A stretch of DNA of 39,874 nt from Gemmatimonadales bacterium (lineage in GTDB: Bacteria > Gemmatimonadota > Gemmatimonadetes > Gemmatimonadales > GWC2-71-9). The notes under the pieces are model-generated. The model did no database searches, was not told the DNA's origin, and saw only the letters and a list, made by a program, of their open reading frames with translations. This document shows positions 31,672 through 38,647 of this stretch, piece after piece. The stretch spans positions 1-39,874 of the forward strand of contig JAICLE010000023.1 of assembly GCA_025927545.1 (NCBI GenBank). Direction: 5' to 3'. The translations under genes and the position numbers were made by a program. Each line of letters begins with the position of its first letter. Position 1 is the stretch's first letter.

Positions 31672-31730
31672 GCGGTAAGAGGTAAGAGGTGAGCGGTGAC
31701 CGTCCGACCGCCTGACCGTCCGACCGCCTA
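31664..31730. repeat. Tandem repeats across the hlyD stop codon
   Basis: Five near-identical heptamers (AGCGGTA or AGCGGTG/AGAGGTA variants) run from 31664 to 31698. Two copies of the 16-mer ACCGTCCGACCGCCTG follow (31699-31714 and 31715-31730, differing only in the last base). The hlyD stop (31669-31671) is inside the first array. The AGCGGT and ACCGCC parts are mutually complementary, allowing a folded RNA. Confidence 0.85.
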
Positions 31731-31740
31731 TCTTCAATCA

Positions 31741-33195
31741 GTGACCTTCCAGCGCAAGCTCCTCTTCGGGTTCTCCCTCATGGCGCTCCCCGCGCTCCTC
31801 GTCGGCGCGGAAGCCATCCGCAGCAACGCCCTCGAGCGGCGCGCGCTGGGGGAGCTCGGCGAGAGCATGGCCCGCACCCGGACCTACGCCGAGCTCGAGA
31901 CCGCCATGTTCGACCAGACCGAGCTGGTGTGGCGCTATCTGAGCGGACTCGACGACACCGCCCGCGAGGAGTTCCGCCTCACCGGCGAGGTCGTGGGCTA
32001 CTGGCAGACCCGCTGGCGGAGCGAGCTCCGGCCCGAGGAATCGGCGCTGGCGGATGGCGTGGCGGGAATCCAGCGCCAGATCGTCGCCGTGGCCGACAGC
32101 GTCTTCCGCCTGGCTGACGCGGGACAGCGGGAAAGCGCGTATCGGCTCGCCCAGCGCGAGCTCAAGGGTCGGCTCCAGCCAATGCTCACCCAGACGAATC
32201 GCGAGATCTACCGCCGCGCGCGGGAGTCCAGCGTCCGGGGCGCGTATGGCCGGCTGGAGGAGATCCTTGGTGCGGAAGGGCGCTCGCTGATCGCGATCAT
32301 GGCCTTCGCCCTCCTCGCGGGGTTCAGTGCCTCGTGGCTCATCTCGCGGAGCCTGGCTCGCCCGGTAAGCGAGCTGACCCGCGCGATGGCGGCCGTCGGC
32401 GCGGGCGACCTCGACCACCCGATCCAGGCCACGTCACGCGACGAGATCGGCGACCTCGCCCGGGCGCTCGCGAGCATGACCCGGCAGCTCCGCGACTCGC
32501 GGGCGCAACTGGTGCAGGCGGAGAAGCTGGCGTCGATCGGCGAGATGTCGGCGGCGGTGGCCCACGGCCTCCGGAACCCCCTCGCGAGCCTCCGCGCCGC
32601 CGCGCAGCTCGTGCGCCGCCATCCGGCGTCCCCTTCGGCCACCGAGCACCTCGACGCGATCATCGAGGAGGTGGACCGGCTCGACCGACGCATTACCCAC
32701 CTGCTCAGCTTCAGCCGCCCGGTTCCGTTCCGTCCCGTCTCCGAGAGCCTGCCGCGGCTGATCGAGGACCTCCTGCCGGCCGTGGCGCAGCCGATGCGCG
32801 AGCGGCACGTCGAGCTCGCGATGAGCGTGCCCGCCTCGCTGCCGCAGGTGCGGGTGGATCCGATGCAGCTCGAGCAAGCCCTGCTGGAGATCGTCTCAAA
32901 CGCGCTCGACGCCATGCCCTCGGGCGGGCGGCTCGGGATCAGCGCCTTCGCGTCGAACGGACCCGTGCCCGGCACGGTGGTGGTCGAGGTGAGCGATACC
33001 GGCGGCGGGATCCCCGAGCAGGTGCTGCCGTCCGTCTGCGAGCCGTTCTTCACGACCCGGCCGGAGGGCACGGGACTGGGCCTCGCGATCGCCAAGCGCT
33101 ATCTCGAGCAGAACGGCGGCATCCTCGAGATTGCGAGTCGCCCGAGCGAGGGGACCACAGTGCGGCTCCGGCTGCCGGCGGAGCAGCTCGCGTGA
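31741..33195 (+). CDS. Sensor histidine kinase (NtrB-like output)
   Basis: The protein has 484 residues from GTG 31741; a GTG at 31696 with a better ribosome site would add 15 repeat-encoded residues. There are two membrane helices (about 5-22 and 183-203) around a helical periplasmic sensor of about 160 residues. A HAMP domain (ISRSLARPVSELTRAMAAVGAGDLDHPI) follows. The phosphorylated His275 lies in AVAHGLRNPLASL, and the ATPase boxes are N (EIVSNALDAM), G1 (VSDTGGGI), F (EPFFTT) and G2 (EGTGLGLAI). The HGLRNPL variant of the H-box is usual in kinases that partner NtrC-type regulators. It overlaps the regulator gene by four bases. Confidence 0.92.
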   Translation: MTFQRKLLFGFSLMALPALLVGAEAIRSNALERRALGELGESMARTRTYAELETAMFDQTELVWRYLSGLDDTAREEFRLTGEVVGYWQTRWRSELRPEESALADGVAGIQRQIVAVADSVFRLADAGQRESAYRLAQRELKGRLQPMLTQTNREIYRRARESSVRGAYGRLEEILGAEGRSLIAIMAFALLAGFSASWLISRSLARPVSELTRAMAAVGAGDLDHPIQATSRDEIGDLARALASMTRQLRDSRAQLVQAEKLASIGEMSAAVAHGLRNPLASLRAAAQLVRRHPASPSATEHLDAIIEEVDRLDRRITHLLSFSRPVPFRPVSESLPRLIEDLLPAVAQPMRERHVELAMSVPASLPQVRVDPMQLEQALLEIVSNALDAMPSGGRLGISAFASNGPVPGTVVVEVSDTGGGIPEQVLPSVCEPFFTTRPEGTGLGLAIAKRYLEQNGGILEIASRPSEGTTVRLRLPAEQLA

Positions 33196-34625
33196 CCGCC
33201 CCAAGCGTGCTCGTTGTGGATGACGAGCGCACCCTCGCCCGCGCCATCCGGGCGTTCCTGTCCGAGTCCGGCTACGAGGCCGAGGTGGCCGGCGATGCCG
33301 AACAGGCGCTGCGGCTGCTCGAGACGATGCGCCCGGACGTGATCTTCTGCGACGTCCGCCTGCCCGGCATGGACGGCATCACCCTGCTTCGCCGGATCCG
33401 CGAGTTCGACCCCGCGATCCCGGTGATCATCATGACCGCCCACGGCACCATCGAGGGTGCGGTCGAGGCGGTGAAGCTCGGCGCCTTCGATTACCTCAAG
33501 AAACCGGTGGACCTCGAGGAGCTGAAGCTCCTGGCGGACCGCGCCCGCGAGACGTCGCAGCTCAAGCAGGAGCTGAGCTATTACCGGCGCCGGGACGCGG
33601 CGCGGGCCGACTCGACCGCGGGCGTACTCGGGGAGTCGGCGGCCTTGCGCCAGGTACTGGACCAGGCGCGGCAGATCGCGGCGCTCGACGAGACGCCTCC
33701 CGTGCTCATTACCGGCGAGACCGGCACCGGCAAAGGACTGGTGGCCCGAACCATTCATGCCGCCAGCTCACGCGGTGCCAAGCCGTTCATCGAGGTCAAC
33801 TGCACGGCGCTCCCGGCCACGCTCATGGAGGCGGAGCTGTTCGGACATGAGCGCGGGGCGTTCACCGACGCCAAGGAATCGCGCATGGGGCTGTTCGAGG
33901 CGGCGGCAGGAGGCTTCCTCTTCCTCGATGAGGTCGGTGACCTCGAGCTGCCGCTCCAGGGCAAGCTGCTCAAGGCCGTCGAGGAGCGCACCGTGCGGCG
34001 GGTCGGTGGCATCCGCGACCGCCGGATCGACGTGCGCATCCTGGCCGCGACCAATCGTGACCTCGAGCGGGAGACGCAGCGGGAGCAGTTCCGCCGAGAC
34101 CTGTACTTCCGGCTGGCCGTGATCATTCTGGCACTGCCGCCGCTGAGGGACCGGGGCACCGACGTGCTCCTTCTGGCCGAACACTACCTGAAGCGGTACA
34201 ACGCCAAGTACGGAAAGCATGTCAGGCAGGTGGACCAGCGGGCGCGCGAGCTGCTGCTGAGCTATCCCTGGCCCGGAAACGTGCGGGAGCTGAGTCATGT
34301 CATCGAGCGGGCGGTGCTCTGGAGCCGCGGCCCCGCGCTCGACGTCGAGCACCTCTCGCTCGCCACCCCGCCCCCCACCACCCCTGCGCCCGAGTTGCCG
34401 ACCGCCGCTCCCGCGGCGGCGGCGGCGACGCCCGGTCTCCTCACCCACGAAACCCCCACCCCCGGCCTGCCTCCCTCCGGCGTGGACCTGGAGACCTGGG
34501 AGCGGGCCTTGATCGAGCAGTCGCTCCGGGAATCCGGGGGCAATCAGACCCGCGCGGCCCAACGGCTCGGGATCAGCCGGGACACGCTGCGCTATCGACT
34601 CAAGAAGTACGGGATTCAGGCGTAG
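33192..34625 (+). CDS. NtrC-family sigma-54-dependent response regulator
   Basis: The protein has 477 residues. The receiver domain has Asp54 in IFCDVRLPGMDG and KKPVDLEEL. The AAA+ domain has Walker A GETGTGKG, the sigma-54 contact loop GAFTDA (residues 222-227), Walker B GFLFLDEVGD and the arginine-finger region REQFRRDLYFRL. A Pro/Ala-rich linker leads to a Fis-type helix-turn-helix (GGNQTRAAQRLGISRDTLRYRLKKYG). The contact loop has Asp where the classic motif has Gly (GAFTGA). Activators with GAFTDA occur in several phyla. The gene ends 484 bp before pqqA, whose upstream region carries a sigma-54-like promoter and repeated palindromes, making pqq the obvious target. Confidence 0.95.
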   Translation: MTAPSVLVVDDERTLARAIRAFLSESGYEAEVAGDAEQALRLLETMRPDVIFCDVRLPGMDGITLLRRIREFDPAIPVIIMTAHGTIEGAVEAVKLGAFDYLKKPVDLEELKLLADRARETSQLKQELSYYRRRDAARADSTAGVLGESAALRQVLDQARQIAALDETPPVLITGETGTGKGLVARTIHAASSRGAKPFIEVNCTALPATLMEAELFGHERGAFTDAKESRMGLFEAAAGGFLFLDEVGDLELPLQGKLLKAVEERTVRRVGGIRDRRIDVRILAATNRDLERETQREQFRRDLYFRLAVIILALPPLRDRGTDVLLLAEHYLKRYNAKYGKHVRQVDQRARELLLSYPWPGNVRELSHVIERAVLWSRGPALDVEHLSLATPPPTTPAPELPTAAPAAAAATPGLLTHETPTPGLPPSGVDLETWERALIEQSLRESGGNQTRAAQRLGISRDTLRYRLKKYGIQA

Positions 34626-34674
34626 GACCGCCGGCGCCCACGGCCGGGCGGATTTGCGTGAGATCGTGGCTGGA

Positions 34675-34822
34675 TTCACCACAGAGGCACAGAGGGCACA
34701 GAGGGGCTCGGGCACGGGGCGCATCTGGGAGCGGAGCCACCACCAATTTGTTGGTGTTGTACCGGTCCTAGGCGCCTTCCCGGCTTGGGATCCCTCCGTG
34801 CCCTCTGTGCCTCTGTGGTGAA
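34675..34822. repeat. 148-bp element with 31-bp terminal inverted repeats
   Basis: The arms at 34675-34705 and 34792-34822 are complementary except for one base pair near the inner end. Each is built from CACAGAGG/GGCACAGAG units. Inside lies a small hairpin (CACCAA-TTTG-TTGGTG, 34741-34756). The element contains no reading frame of note, so it looks like a non-autonomous dispersed repeat. It separates the NtrC-type gene from the pqqA regulatory region. Confidence 0.9.
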
Positions 34823-34853
34823 CACGGCAACCGTCTCAACCAGCCGAAGCCTT

Positions 34854-34869
34854 TGGGTGAGGTCACCCA
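34854..34869. promoter_or_regulatory. Operator copy 1, TGGGTG-N4-CACCCA (candidate activator site)
   Basis: The sequence is TGGGTGAGGTCACCCA, a dyad with perfect 6-bp arms. It lies about 120 bp upstream of the -24 element of the putative sigma-54 promoter, which is the normal distance for binding of an NtrC-type activator. Confidence 0.6.
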
Positions 34870-34873
34870 CCGA

Positions 34874-34889
34874 TGGGTGCCACCACCCA
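34874..34889. promoter_or_regulatory. Operator copy 2, TGGGTG-N4-CACCCA
   Basis: The sequence is TGGGTGCCACCACCCA. Its centre is exactly 20 bp from copy 1, about two helical turns, so two activator dimers could bind the same DNA face cooperatively. The N4 spacer differs from copy 1 while both arms are identical, which argues for selection on the arms. Confidence 0.6.
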
Positions 34890-34989
34890 GACCGCAGGCC
34901 CGCTCACAGGCGCAGAGCCCACTCCGCGAGGAACCGTAAGCAGGCCGGTGCCAGCGCGTTGCACCCCGCTCCGCGAGCTGATCGCGGTT

Positions 34990-35005
34990 GGGCACGTGCC
35001 CTGCA
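34990..35005 (+). promoter_or_regulatory. Candidate sigma-54 (-24/-12) promoter of pqqA
   Basis: GGGCACGTGCCCTGCA matches TGGCACG-N4-TTGCA except at the first position and the first T of the -12 element. The invariant GG (34991-34992) and GC (35003-35004) are exactly 10 bases apart. Transcription would start near 35015, about 95 bases before pqqA. The -24 part is also a 12-bp palindrome (GGGCACGTGCCC), so a different DNA-binding role is possible. Confidence 0.55.
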
Positions 35006-35042
35006 TAAGAGCGGGCGTCGTCGGGTCCCTCAGCGATCCGGC

Positions 35043-35058
35043 TGGGTGTTCCCACCCA
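35043..35058. promoter_or_regulatory. Operator copy 3, TGGGTG-N4-CACCCA, in the pqqA leader
   Basis: The sequence is TGGGTGTTCCCACCCA. It has the same arms and spacer length as the two upstream copies but lies downstream of the predicted start of transcription. It could serve as a repressing site, or in RNA form a 6-bp hairpin with loop UUCC. A second hairpin (GGGCC-CGTTC-GGCCC, 35068-35082) lies between it and the pqqA ribosome site. Confidence 0.55.
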
Positions 35059-35109
35059 ATGCCAATCGGGCCCGTTCGGCCCAGCTCATCACACCTCAGG
35101 AGGATCACC

Positions 35110-35184
35110 ATGAAGTGGACCAAGCCAGAAGCCGAAGTGGTGGCCGTCACGATGGAAGTCACCGCCTACGTCGCAACGCTTTAA
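35110..35184 (+). CDS. pqqA: PqqA, precursor peptide of pyrroloquinoline quinone
   Basis: The peptide has 24 residues, MKWTKPEAEVVAV followed by TMEVTAYVATL. It has the conserved start KWTKP and the Glu16-x3-Tyr20 pair whose side chains are cross-linked by PqqE and become the PQQ skeleton. An AGGAGG ribosome site lies 6 bases before the ATG at 35110. The gene is too small for most gene finders. It has its own upstream regulatory region and is followed by a strong hairpin, so it is probably transcribed in excess over the enzymes. Confidence 0.95.
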   Translation: MKWTKPEAEVVAVTMEVTAYVATL

Positions 35185-35200
35185 GGCGAAGCACTGACTC

Positions 35201-35226
35201 GAGGGGCTCGCGAAAGCGGGCCCCTC
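35201..35226 (+). terminator. GNRA-capped hairpin between pqqA and pqqB (attenuator candidate)
   Basis: An 11-bp stem (one G-U pair) pairs 35201-35211 with 35216-35226 around the tetraloop GAAA, followed by GATCTTTCC. The stem is very stable but the T-run is short. It should terminate partially or protect the pqqA transcript's 3' end, giving more pqqA than pqqB-E mRNA. Confidence 0.65.
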
Positions 35227-35238
35227 GATCTTTCCAGG

Positions 35239-36147
35239 GTGCAAGTCATTCTCCTCGGTACCGCTGCCGGCGGGGGATTCCCCCAATGGAACTGCTGGTG
35301 CCCTCCGTGTCGCGTCGCGAGAGCCGACCCCCGTCGGGCGCTCCCGCGTAGCCAGTCGTCCGCTGCCGTGAGCGCGGATGGCGTGAGCTGGTTTCTATTG
35401 AATGCCTCGCCCGACGTTCGCGATCAGCTCACGCGGCTGCCGACCCCGATGCCGTCCGGGATGCGCCACGTACCGATCGACGGCGTCGTGGTGACCGACG
35501 CCGAGCTCGATCACACCGTCGGCATCCTGCTCCTGCGCGAGGCGCGACGGCTCCAGGTGACGGCCACCGACGCCGTACGTCGGATACTGGAGCACGATTC
35601 GCGCATCCTGGCGGTCACTCGCGTCTTCGCGGAGGTGTGCGTTCACGAGCTCCAGCTCGGCCGCCCGCTCGGACTCTGCCGTGGCGATGGCACCCCGAGC
35701 GGGCTCGGGGTCACCGGCTTCCCGGTGCCGGCCGGGCCGCCCCGGTTCGCGAGCGAGGAGCGCCCGGGCCACACGATCGGCCTGATCGTCCAGGACGAGC
35801 GCACCGGCACCTCGTGTGCATTCGTCCCGGGCTGCGGCGATCTCGACGACGAGCTGCTCGCCCGGCTGTCAGCCGCTGACCTGGTGCTGTTCGACGGGAC
35901 GTTCTGGACCGACGACGAGCTCATCGGTCTCGGCATCGGCGAGCGAACCGCCCGCGAGATGGATCACCTGCCGATCGCCGGACCGGATGGCAGCTTGGAG
36001 CGGCTCCGCGCCCTCGCGTCCCCGCACCGGGTCTACACCCACATCAACAATACCAATCCCATGCTGCTCGAGGATTCGCCCGAGCGGGCGCGCGTCGAGG
36101 AGGCGGGCTTCCAGGTCGGCGCCGACGGCATGCGGTTCACCCTCTGA
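35239..36147 (+). CDS. pqqB: PqqB, metallo-hydrolase-fold enzyme of PQQ biosynthesis
   Basis: The protein has 302 residues, the usual PqqB length, and starts with GTG at 35239. The N-terminal LLGTAAGGGFPQWNCWCPPC carries the structural zinc cysteines C19-x-C21-x2-C24. Metallo-beta-lactamase-type motifs follow (TDAELDHTVGILLLREAR, FDGTFWTDDEL, HLPIAGPDG and YTHINNTNPML). PqqB is an iron-dependent hydroxylase acting on the cross-linked Glu-Tyr intermediate. The ribosome site before GTG is weak, so translation may be low. The stop overlaps the pqqC start (TGATG). Confidence 0.95.
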   Translation: MQVILLGTAAGGGFPQWNCWCPPCRVARADPRRALPRSQSSAAVSADGVSWFLLNASPDVRDQLTRLPTPMPSGMRHVPIDGVVVTDAELDHTVGILLLREARRLQVTATDAVRRILEHDSRILAVTRVFAEVCVHELQLGRPLGLCRGDGTPSGLGVTGFPVPAGPPRFASEERPGHTIGLIVQDERTGTSCAFVPGCGDLDDELLARLSAADLVLFDGTFWTDDELIGLGIGERTAREMDHLPIAGPDGSLERLRALASPHRVYTHINNTNPMLLEDSPERARVEEAGFQVGADGMRFTL

Positions 36148-36908
36148 TGCCAGCCATGACGATCACCTTCGCAGCTTCCCAGCTTGCAACGCCGCCGCGG
36201 CCCCCGGTCCCCGAGCTCGTCCGTCCGCTCAGCCCGCCGGAGCTCGAGGCGGCGCTCCGCTCGTTCCACGGCTCCTACTACGTCGAGCACCCATTTCACC
36301 GGCTGATGTATACGGGCAAGCTGTCGCAGCGGCAGTTCCAGGGGTGGGTCGCCAATCGTCTGGTCTATCAGCGGGTGGTGCCGCGGAAAGACGCTGCCAT
36401 CCTCTCCAACTGCCCCGATCCGGTCGTGCGGCGCGAATGGATCCAGCGGATCATCGACCATGACGGCACGGCGCCGGGCACTGGCGGCGTCGAGCTCTGG
36501 ATCCGGCTGGGAGTCGCCCTGGGCGTCCCGCGCGAGGAGATGGAGGACGAGCGTCACGTGCTTCCCGCGGTGCGGCTGATCTGCGAGTCATACGTGACCT
36601 TCTGCCGCGATCATTCGTGGCAGGAGGCCTGCGCCTCGTCACTCACCGAGCTGTTCGCCCCCAGGATCCACCAGGAGCGCATCGAGTCGTTTCCGCGGCA
36701 CTATCCCTGGATCCCGCCCGAGGGGCTCGACTACTTCAAGAGCCGCCTGGTGCAGGCCCCACGGGACGTGAACCATGGGCTCCGGATCGTGCGGCAGTGG
36801 GCCACCACCCCCGAGCGCCAGCAGAAAGTGTTCGAGGCGCTCGCGTTCAAGCTCGAGATGCTGTGGGCGATGATCGACACCATCCACAACGCGTACCGGG
36901 AGGAGTGA
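36147..36908 (+). CDS. pqqC: PqqC, pyrroloquinoline-quinone synthase
   Basis: This 253-residue, all-helical protein has the family signature YYVEHPFHRLMYTGKLSQRQFQGWVANRLVYQ followed by VVPRKDAAILSNCPDPVVRREWIQRIIDHDG. Also conserved is SLTELFAPRIHQERIESFPRHYPWI. PqqC is the cofactor-less oxidase that closes the ring and performs the final eight-electron oxidation to PQQ. An in-frame ATG at 36156 is an alternative start. It overlaps pqqB and pqqD by one base each. Confidence 0.96.
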   Translation: MPAMTITFAASQLATPPRPPVPELVRPLSPPELEAALRSFHGSYYVEHPFHRLMYTGKLSQRQFQGWVANRLVYQRVVPRKDAAILSNCPDPVVRREWIQRIIDHDGTAPGTGGVELWIRLGVALGVPREEMEDERHVLPAVRLICESYVTFCRDHSWQEACASSLTELFAPRIHQERIESFPRHYPWIPPEGLDYFKSRLVQAPRDVNHGLRIVRQWATTPERQQKVFEALAFKLEMLWAMIDTIHNAYREE

Positions 36909-37174
36909 TGGTGGCCATCTCCCTCGAGGCCGTGCCGCGGCTCTGGCGGCTGGCGCGGATCGAATACGACCCGGCCCGGCGGCGGCCGGTACTGCTGTAT
37001 CCGGAGGGCGCCGTGCTCCTCAACGAGACCGGCCGTGCCATTCTCGAGCTGGTGGACGGAACCCGGAGCGTGGCCCGGATCGCGGCCGAGCTGAGCGAGC
37101 GCTACCAGACCGACGTCACCGAGGACGTGACCGAATACCTGTCGCGTTTGGCGGAAAGAGAGCTGATCCAATGA
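36908..37174 (+). CDS. pqqD: PqqD, PqqA-binding chaperone
   Basis: This 88-residue protein of the winged-helix RRE type opens with VPRLWRLARIEYDPARRRPVLLYPEGAVLLNETGRAILELVDG and ends with a helical region (RIAAELSERYQTDVTEDVTEYLSRLAERELI). PqqD binds PqqA with high affinity and hands it to the radical-SAM enzyme PqqE. It starts at ATG 36908 in a TGATG overlap with pqqC and ends in an ATGA overlap with pqqE. It is a separate gene here, not fused to PqqC or PqqE. Confidence 0.94.
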   Translation: MVAISLEAVPRLWRLARIEYDPARRRPVLLYPEGAVLLNETGRAILELVDGTRSVARIAAELSERYQTDVTEDVTEYLSRLAERELIQ

Positions 37175-38274
37175 CCAACGAACGCCCGACGACGTTGCTG
37201 GCGGAGCTGACCCACCGCTGTCCGCTGCACTGTCCGTACTGCTCCAATCCCATCGACCTGCTCCGCGCTGAGCGCGAGATCGGGACCGAGGATTGGAAGC
37301 GGGTCTTCACCCAGGCGCGCGAGCTCGGCGTTCTGCAGCTCGGCCTGTCCGGCGGCGAGCCGATGATCCGGAAGGACCTCGAGGAGCTGGCAGCCCATGC
37401 GCGTGGCCTCGGACTCTATTCCACCCTCGTCACTTCGGGACTCGGCCTCACTCGCAAAAGAGCGGAGGCGCTCCGGGATGCGGGGCTCGAGCACGTGCAG
37501 ATCTCCATTCAAGACTCGGATCCCGAGTCCGCCGAGCGGATCGCGGGCACGAGCTCGGTGAAGCAGAAGCAGGCCGCCATCGCGTTGGTCAAGGAGCTGG
37601 GGTTCGCATTCTCGATCAACGTGGTGCTCCACCGGGCCAATCTCGACCGGGTCGGAGAGATCATCGACATGGCCGCGGACTACGGCGCCGACCGGCTGGA
37701 GCTGGCGAACACGCAGTACTATGGGTGGGGTCTCCGGAACCGGGCCGCCCTGATGCCGCGCCGGGAGCAGGTCGTGCGTGCCAAGGAGATTGCCGAAGAG
37801 CGGATCCAGCGCTACAAGGGCCGGATGCAGATGCTGTTCGTCCTCCCCGATTACTTCGAGGACACCCCCAAGGCGTGCTACGGCGGATGGGGCAGGTTTT
37901 ACATCGTCGTGTCCCCGGACGGCAAGGCGCTCCCCTGCCACGGCGCCTATGTCATCGACTCCCTCGAGATGCCGAATGTCCGGGAGCACTCCATGGAGTG
38001 GATCTGGCACGAGTCTCCCGCCTTCAACGCGTTCCGCGGGGACTCCTGGGTGAAGGAGCCCTGCCCGGGCGGTCCCGACAAGGCGGAGACGGCTGGCGGC
38101 TGCCGCTGCCAGGCGATGGCGCTGACCGGCGACGCCACCAACGCCGACCCGGTCTGCTCGCGGAGCCCGTACCGCTACCTGATCGACGCGGCGCTGCTCG
38201 AATCCGAAGGCCCCGCCGAGTACGTGTACCGGCAAGTGCCCGCCGCGCCCGCGGCCGTGCCCGAGACGGTGTGA
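37171..38274 (+). CDS. pqqE: PqqE, radical-SAM PqqA Glu-Tyr cross-linking enzyme
   Basis: The protein has 367 residues. The radical-SAM [4Fe-4S] cysteines are C17-x3-C21-x2-C24 (HRCPLHCPYCSN), with LGLSGGEPMIR after them. The SPASM region supplies the auxiliary-cluster cysteines in KACYGGWGRF, ALPCHGAY, EPCPGGPDKAETAGGCRCQAM and DPVCSRS. PqqE makes the first carbon-carbon bond, between Glu and Tyr of PqqA bound to PqqD. The gene order pqqABCDE is complete; no pqqF or pqqG is attached. Confidence 0.96.
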   Translation: MTNERPTTLLAELTHRCPLHCPYCSNPIDLLRAEREIGTEDWKRVFTQARELGVLQLGLSGGEPMIRKDLEELAAHARGLGLYSTLVTSGLGLTRKRAEALRDAGLEHVQISIQDSDPESAERIAGTSSVKQKQAAIALVKELGFAFSINVVLHRANLDRVGEIIDMAADYGADRLELANTQYYGWGLRNRAALMPRREQVVRAKEIAEERIQRYKGRMQMLFVLPDYFEDTPKACYGGWGRFYIVVSPDGKALPCHGAYVIDSLEMPNVREHSMEWIWHESPAFNAFRGDSWVKEPCPGGPDKAETAGGCRCQAMALTGDATNADPVCSRSPYRYLIDAALLESEGPAEYVYRQVPAAPAAVPETV

Positions 38275-38310
38275 TCCCGGGCGAGCCGGCGATCCGCGCG
38301 GCGACGGCTT

Positions 38311-38580
38311 GGACTGGTCTTTCAGGAGACCAGCGTGGACGGTGTCCTCACGGTCGAGGAAAACCTCCGCTTTGCCGGGCGGGCTGGCCGGCCTGGGCGG
38401 GCGCGAGCTCGGCGCCGCTGTCGGCGGCCCGCGGGAGGCCATCGTGGAGCTTGCCGGCGCGGCGCCGGGGATCGAGCGCTTGCGCTCCGGCCGGCGACTT
38501 TCGAGGACGCCCATTGCGCCCGCACCCTGACCGCGTTGCTATTCGATCCGGAGCAACGGTTTGTCGGGAGCCGACGGGGG
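38311..38580 (+). pseudogene. Remnant of an ABC-transporter ATPase
   Basis: From 38311 one frame reads GLVFQETSVDGVLTVEENLRFAGR, the Q-loop region of DrrA/CcmA-type ABC ATPases. At about 38383 a one-base shift is needed to continue LAGLGGRELGAAVGG, the helical part that normally follows. After that only weak similarity is left (LTALLFDPEQ near 38545). Walker A is absent, so the 5' third is deleted, and neither frame gives a working protein. It sits 36 bp behind pqqE on the same strand. ABC-transporter genes accompany pqq genes in some bacteria, so a lost transporter is plausible. Confidence 0.55.
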
Positions 38581-38588
38581 GAACGGCA

Positions 38589-38647
38589 AGCGGTGAGCGG
38601 TGAGCGGGACGATGGATCTCGGCGGTCATTCGCTCACCGCCCACCGC
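38589..38647. repeat. Heptamer array and inverted repeat over a stop codon
   Basis: Three heptamers, AGCGGTG, AGCGGTG and AGCGGGA (38589-38609), face the complementary CGCTCACCGCCCACCGC (38631-38647). GCGGTGAGCG (38590-38599) pairs perfectly with CGCTCACCGC (38631-38640). The right arm contains the stop and last codons of the minus-strand secreted-protein gene. The heptamer is the same as the one at 31664. Confidence 0.8.

Noticed and set aside
34968-34990. A second sigma-54 element, GGTGCCAGCGCGTTGCA
   Set aside because: The GG and GC are 12 bases apart instead of 10. The element at 34990-35005 has the right spacing.
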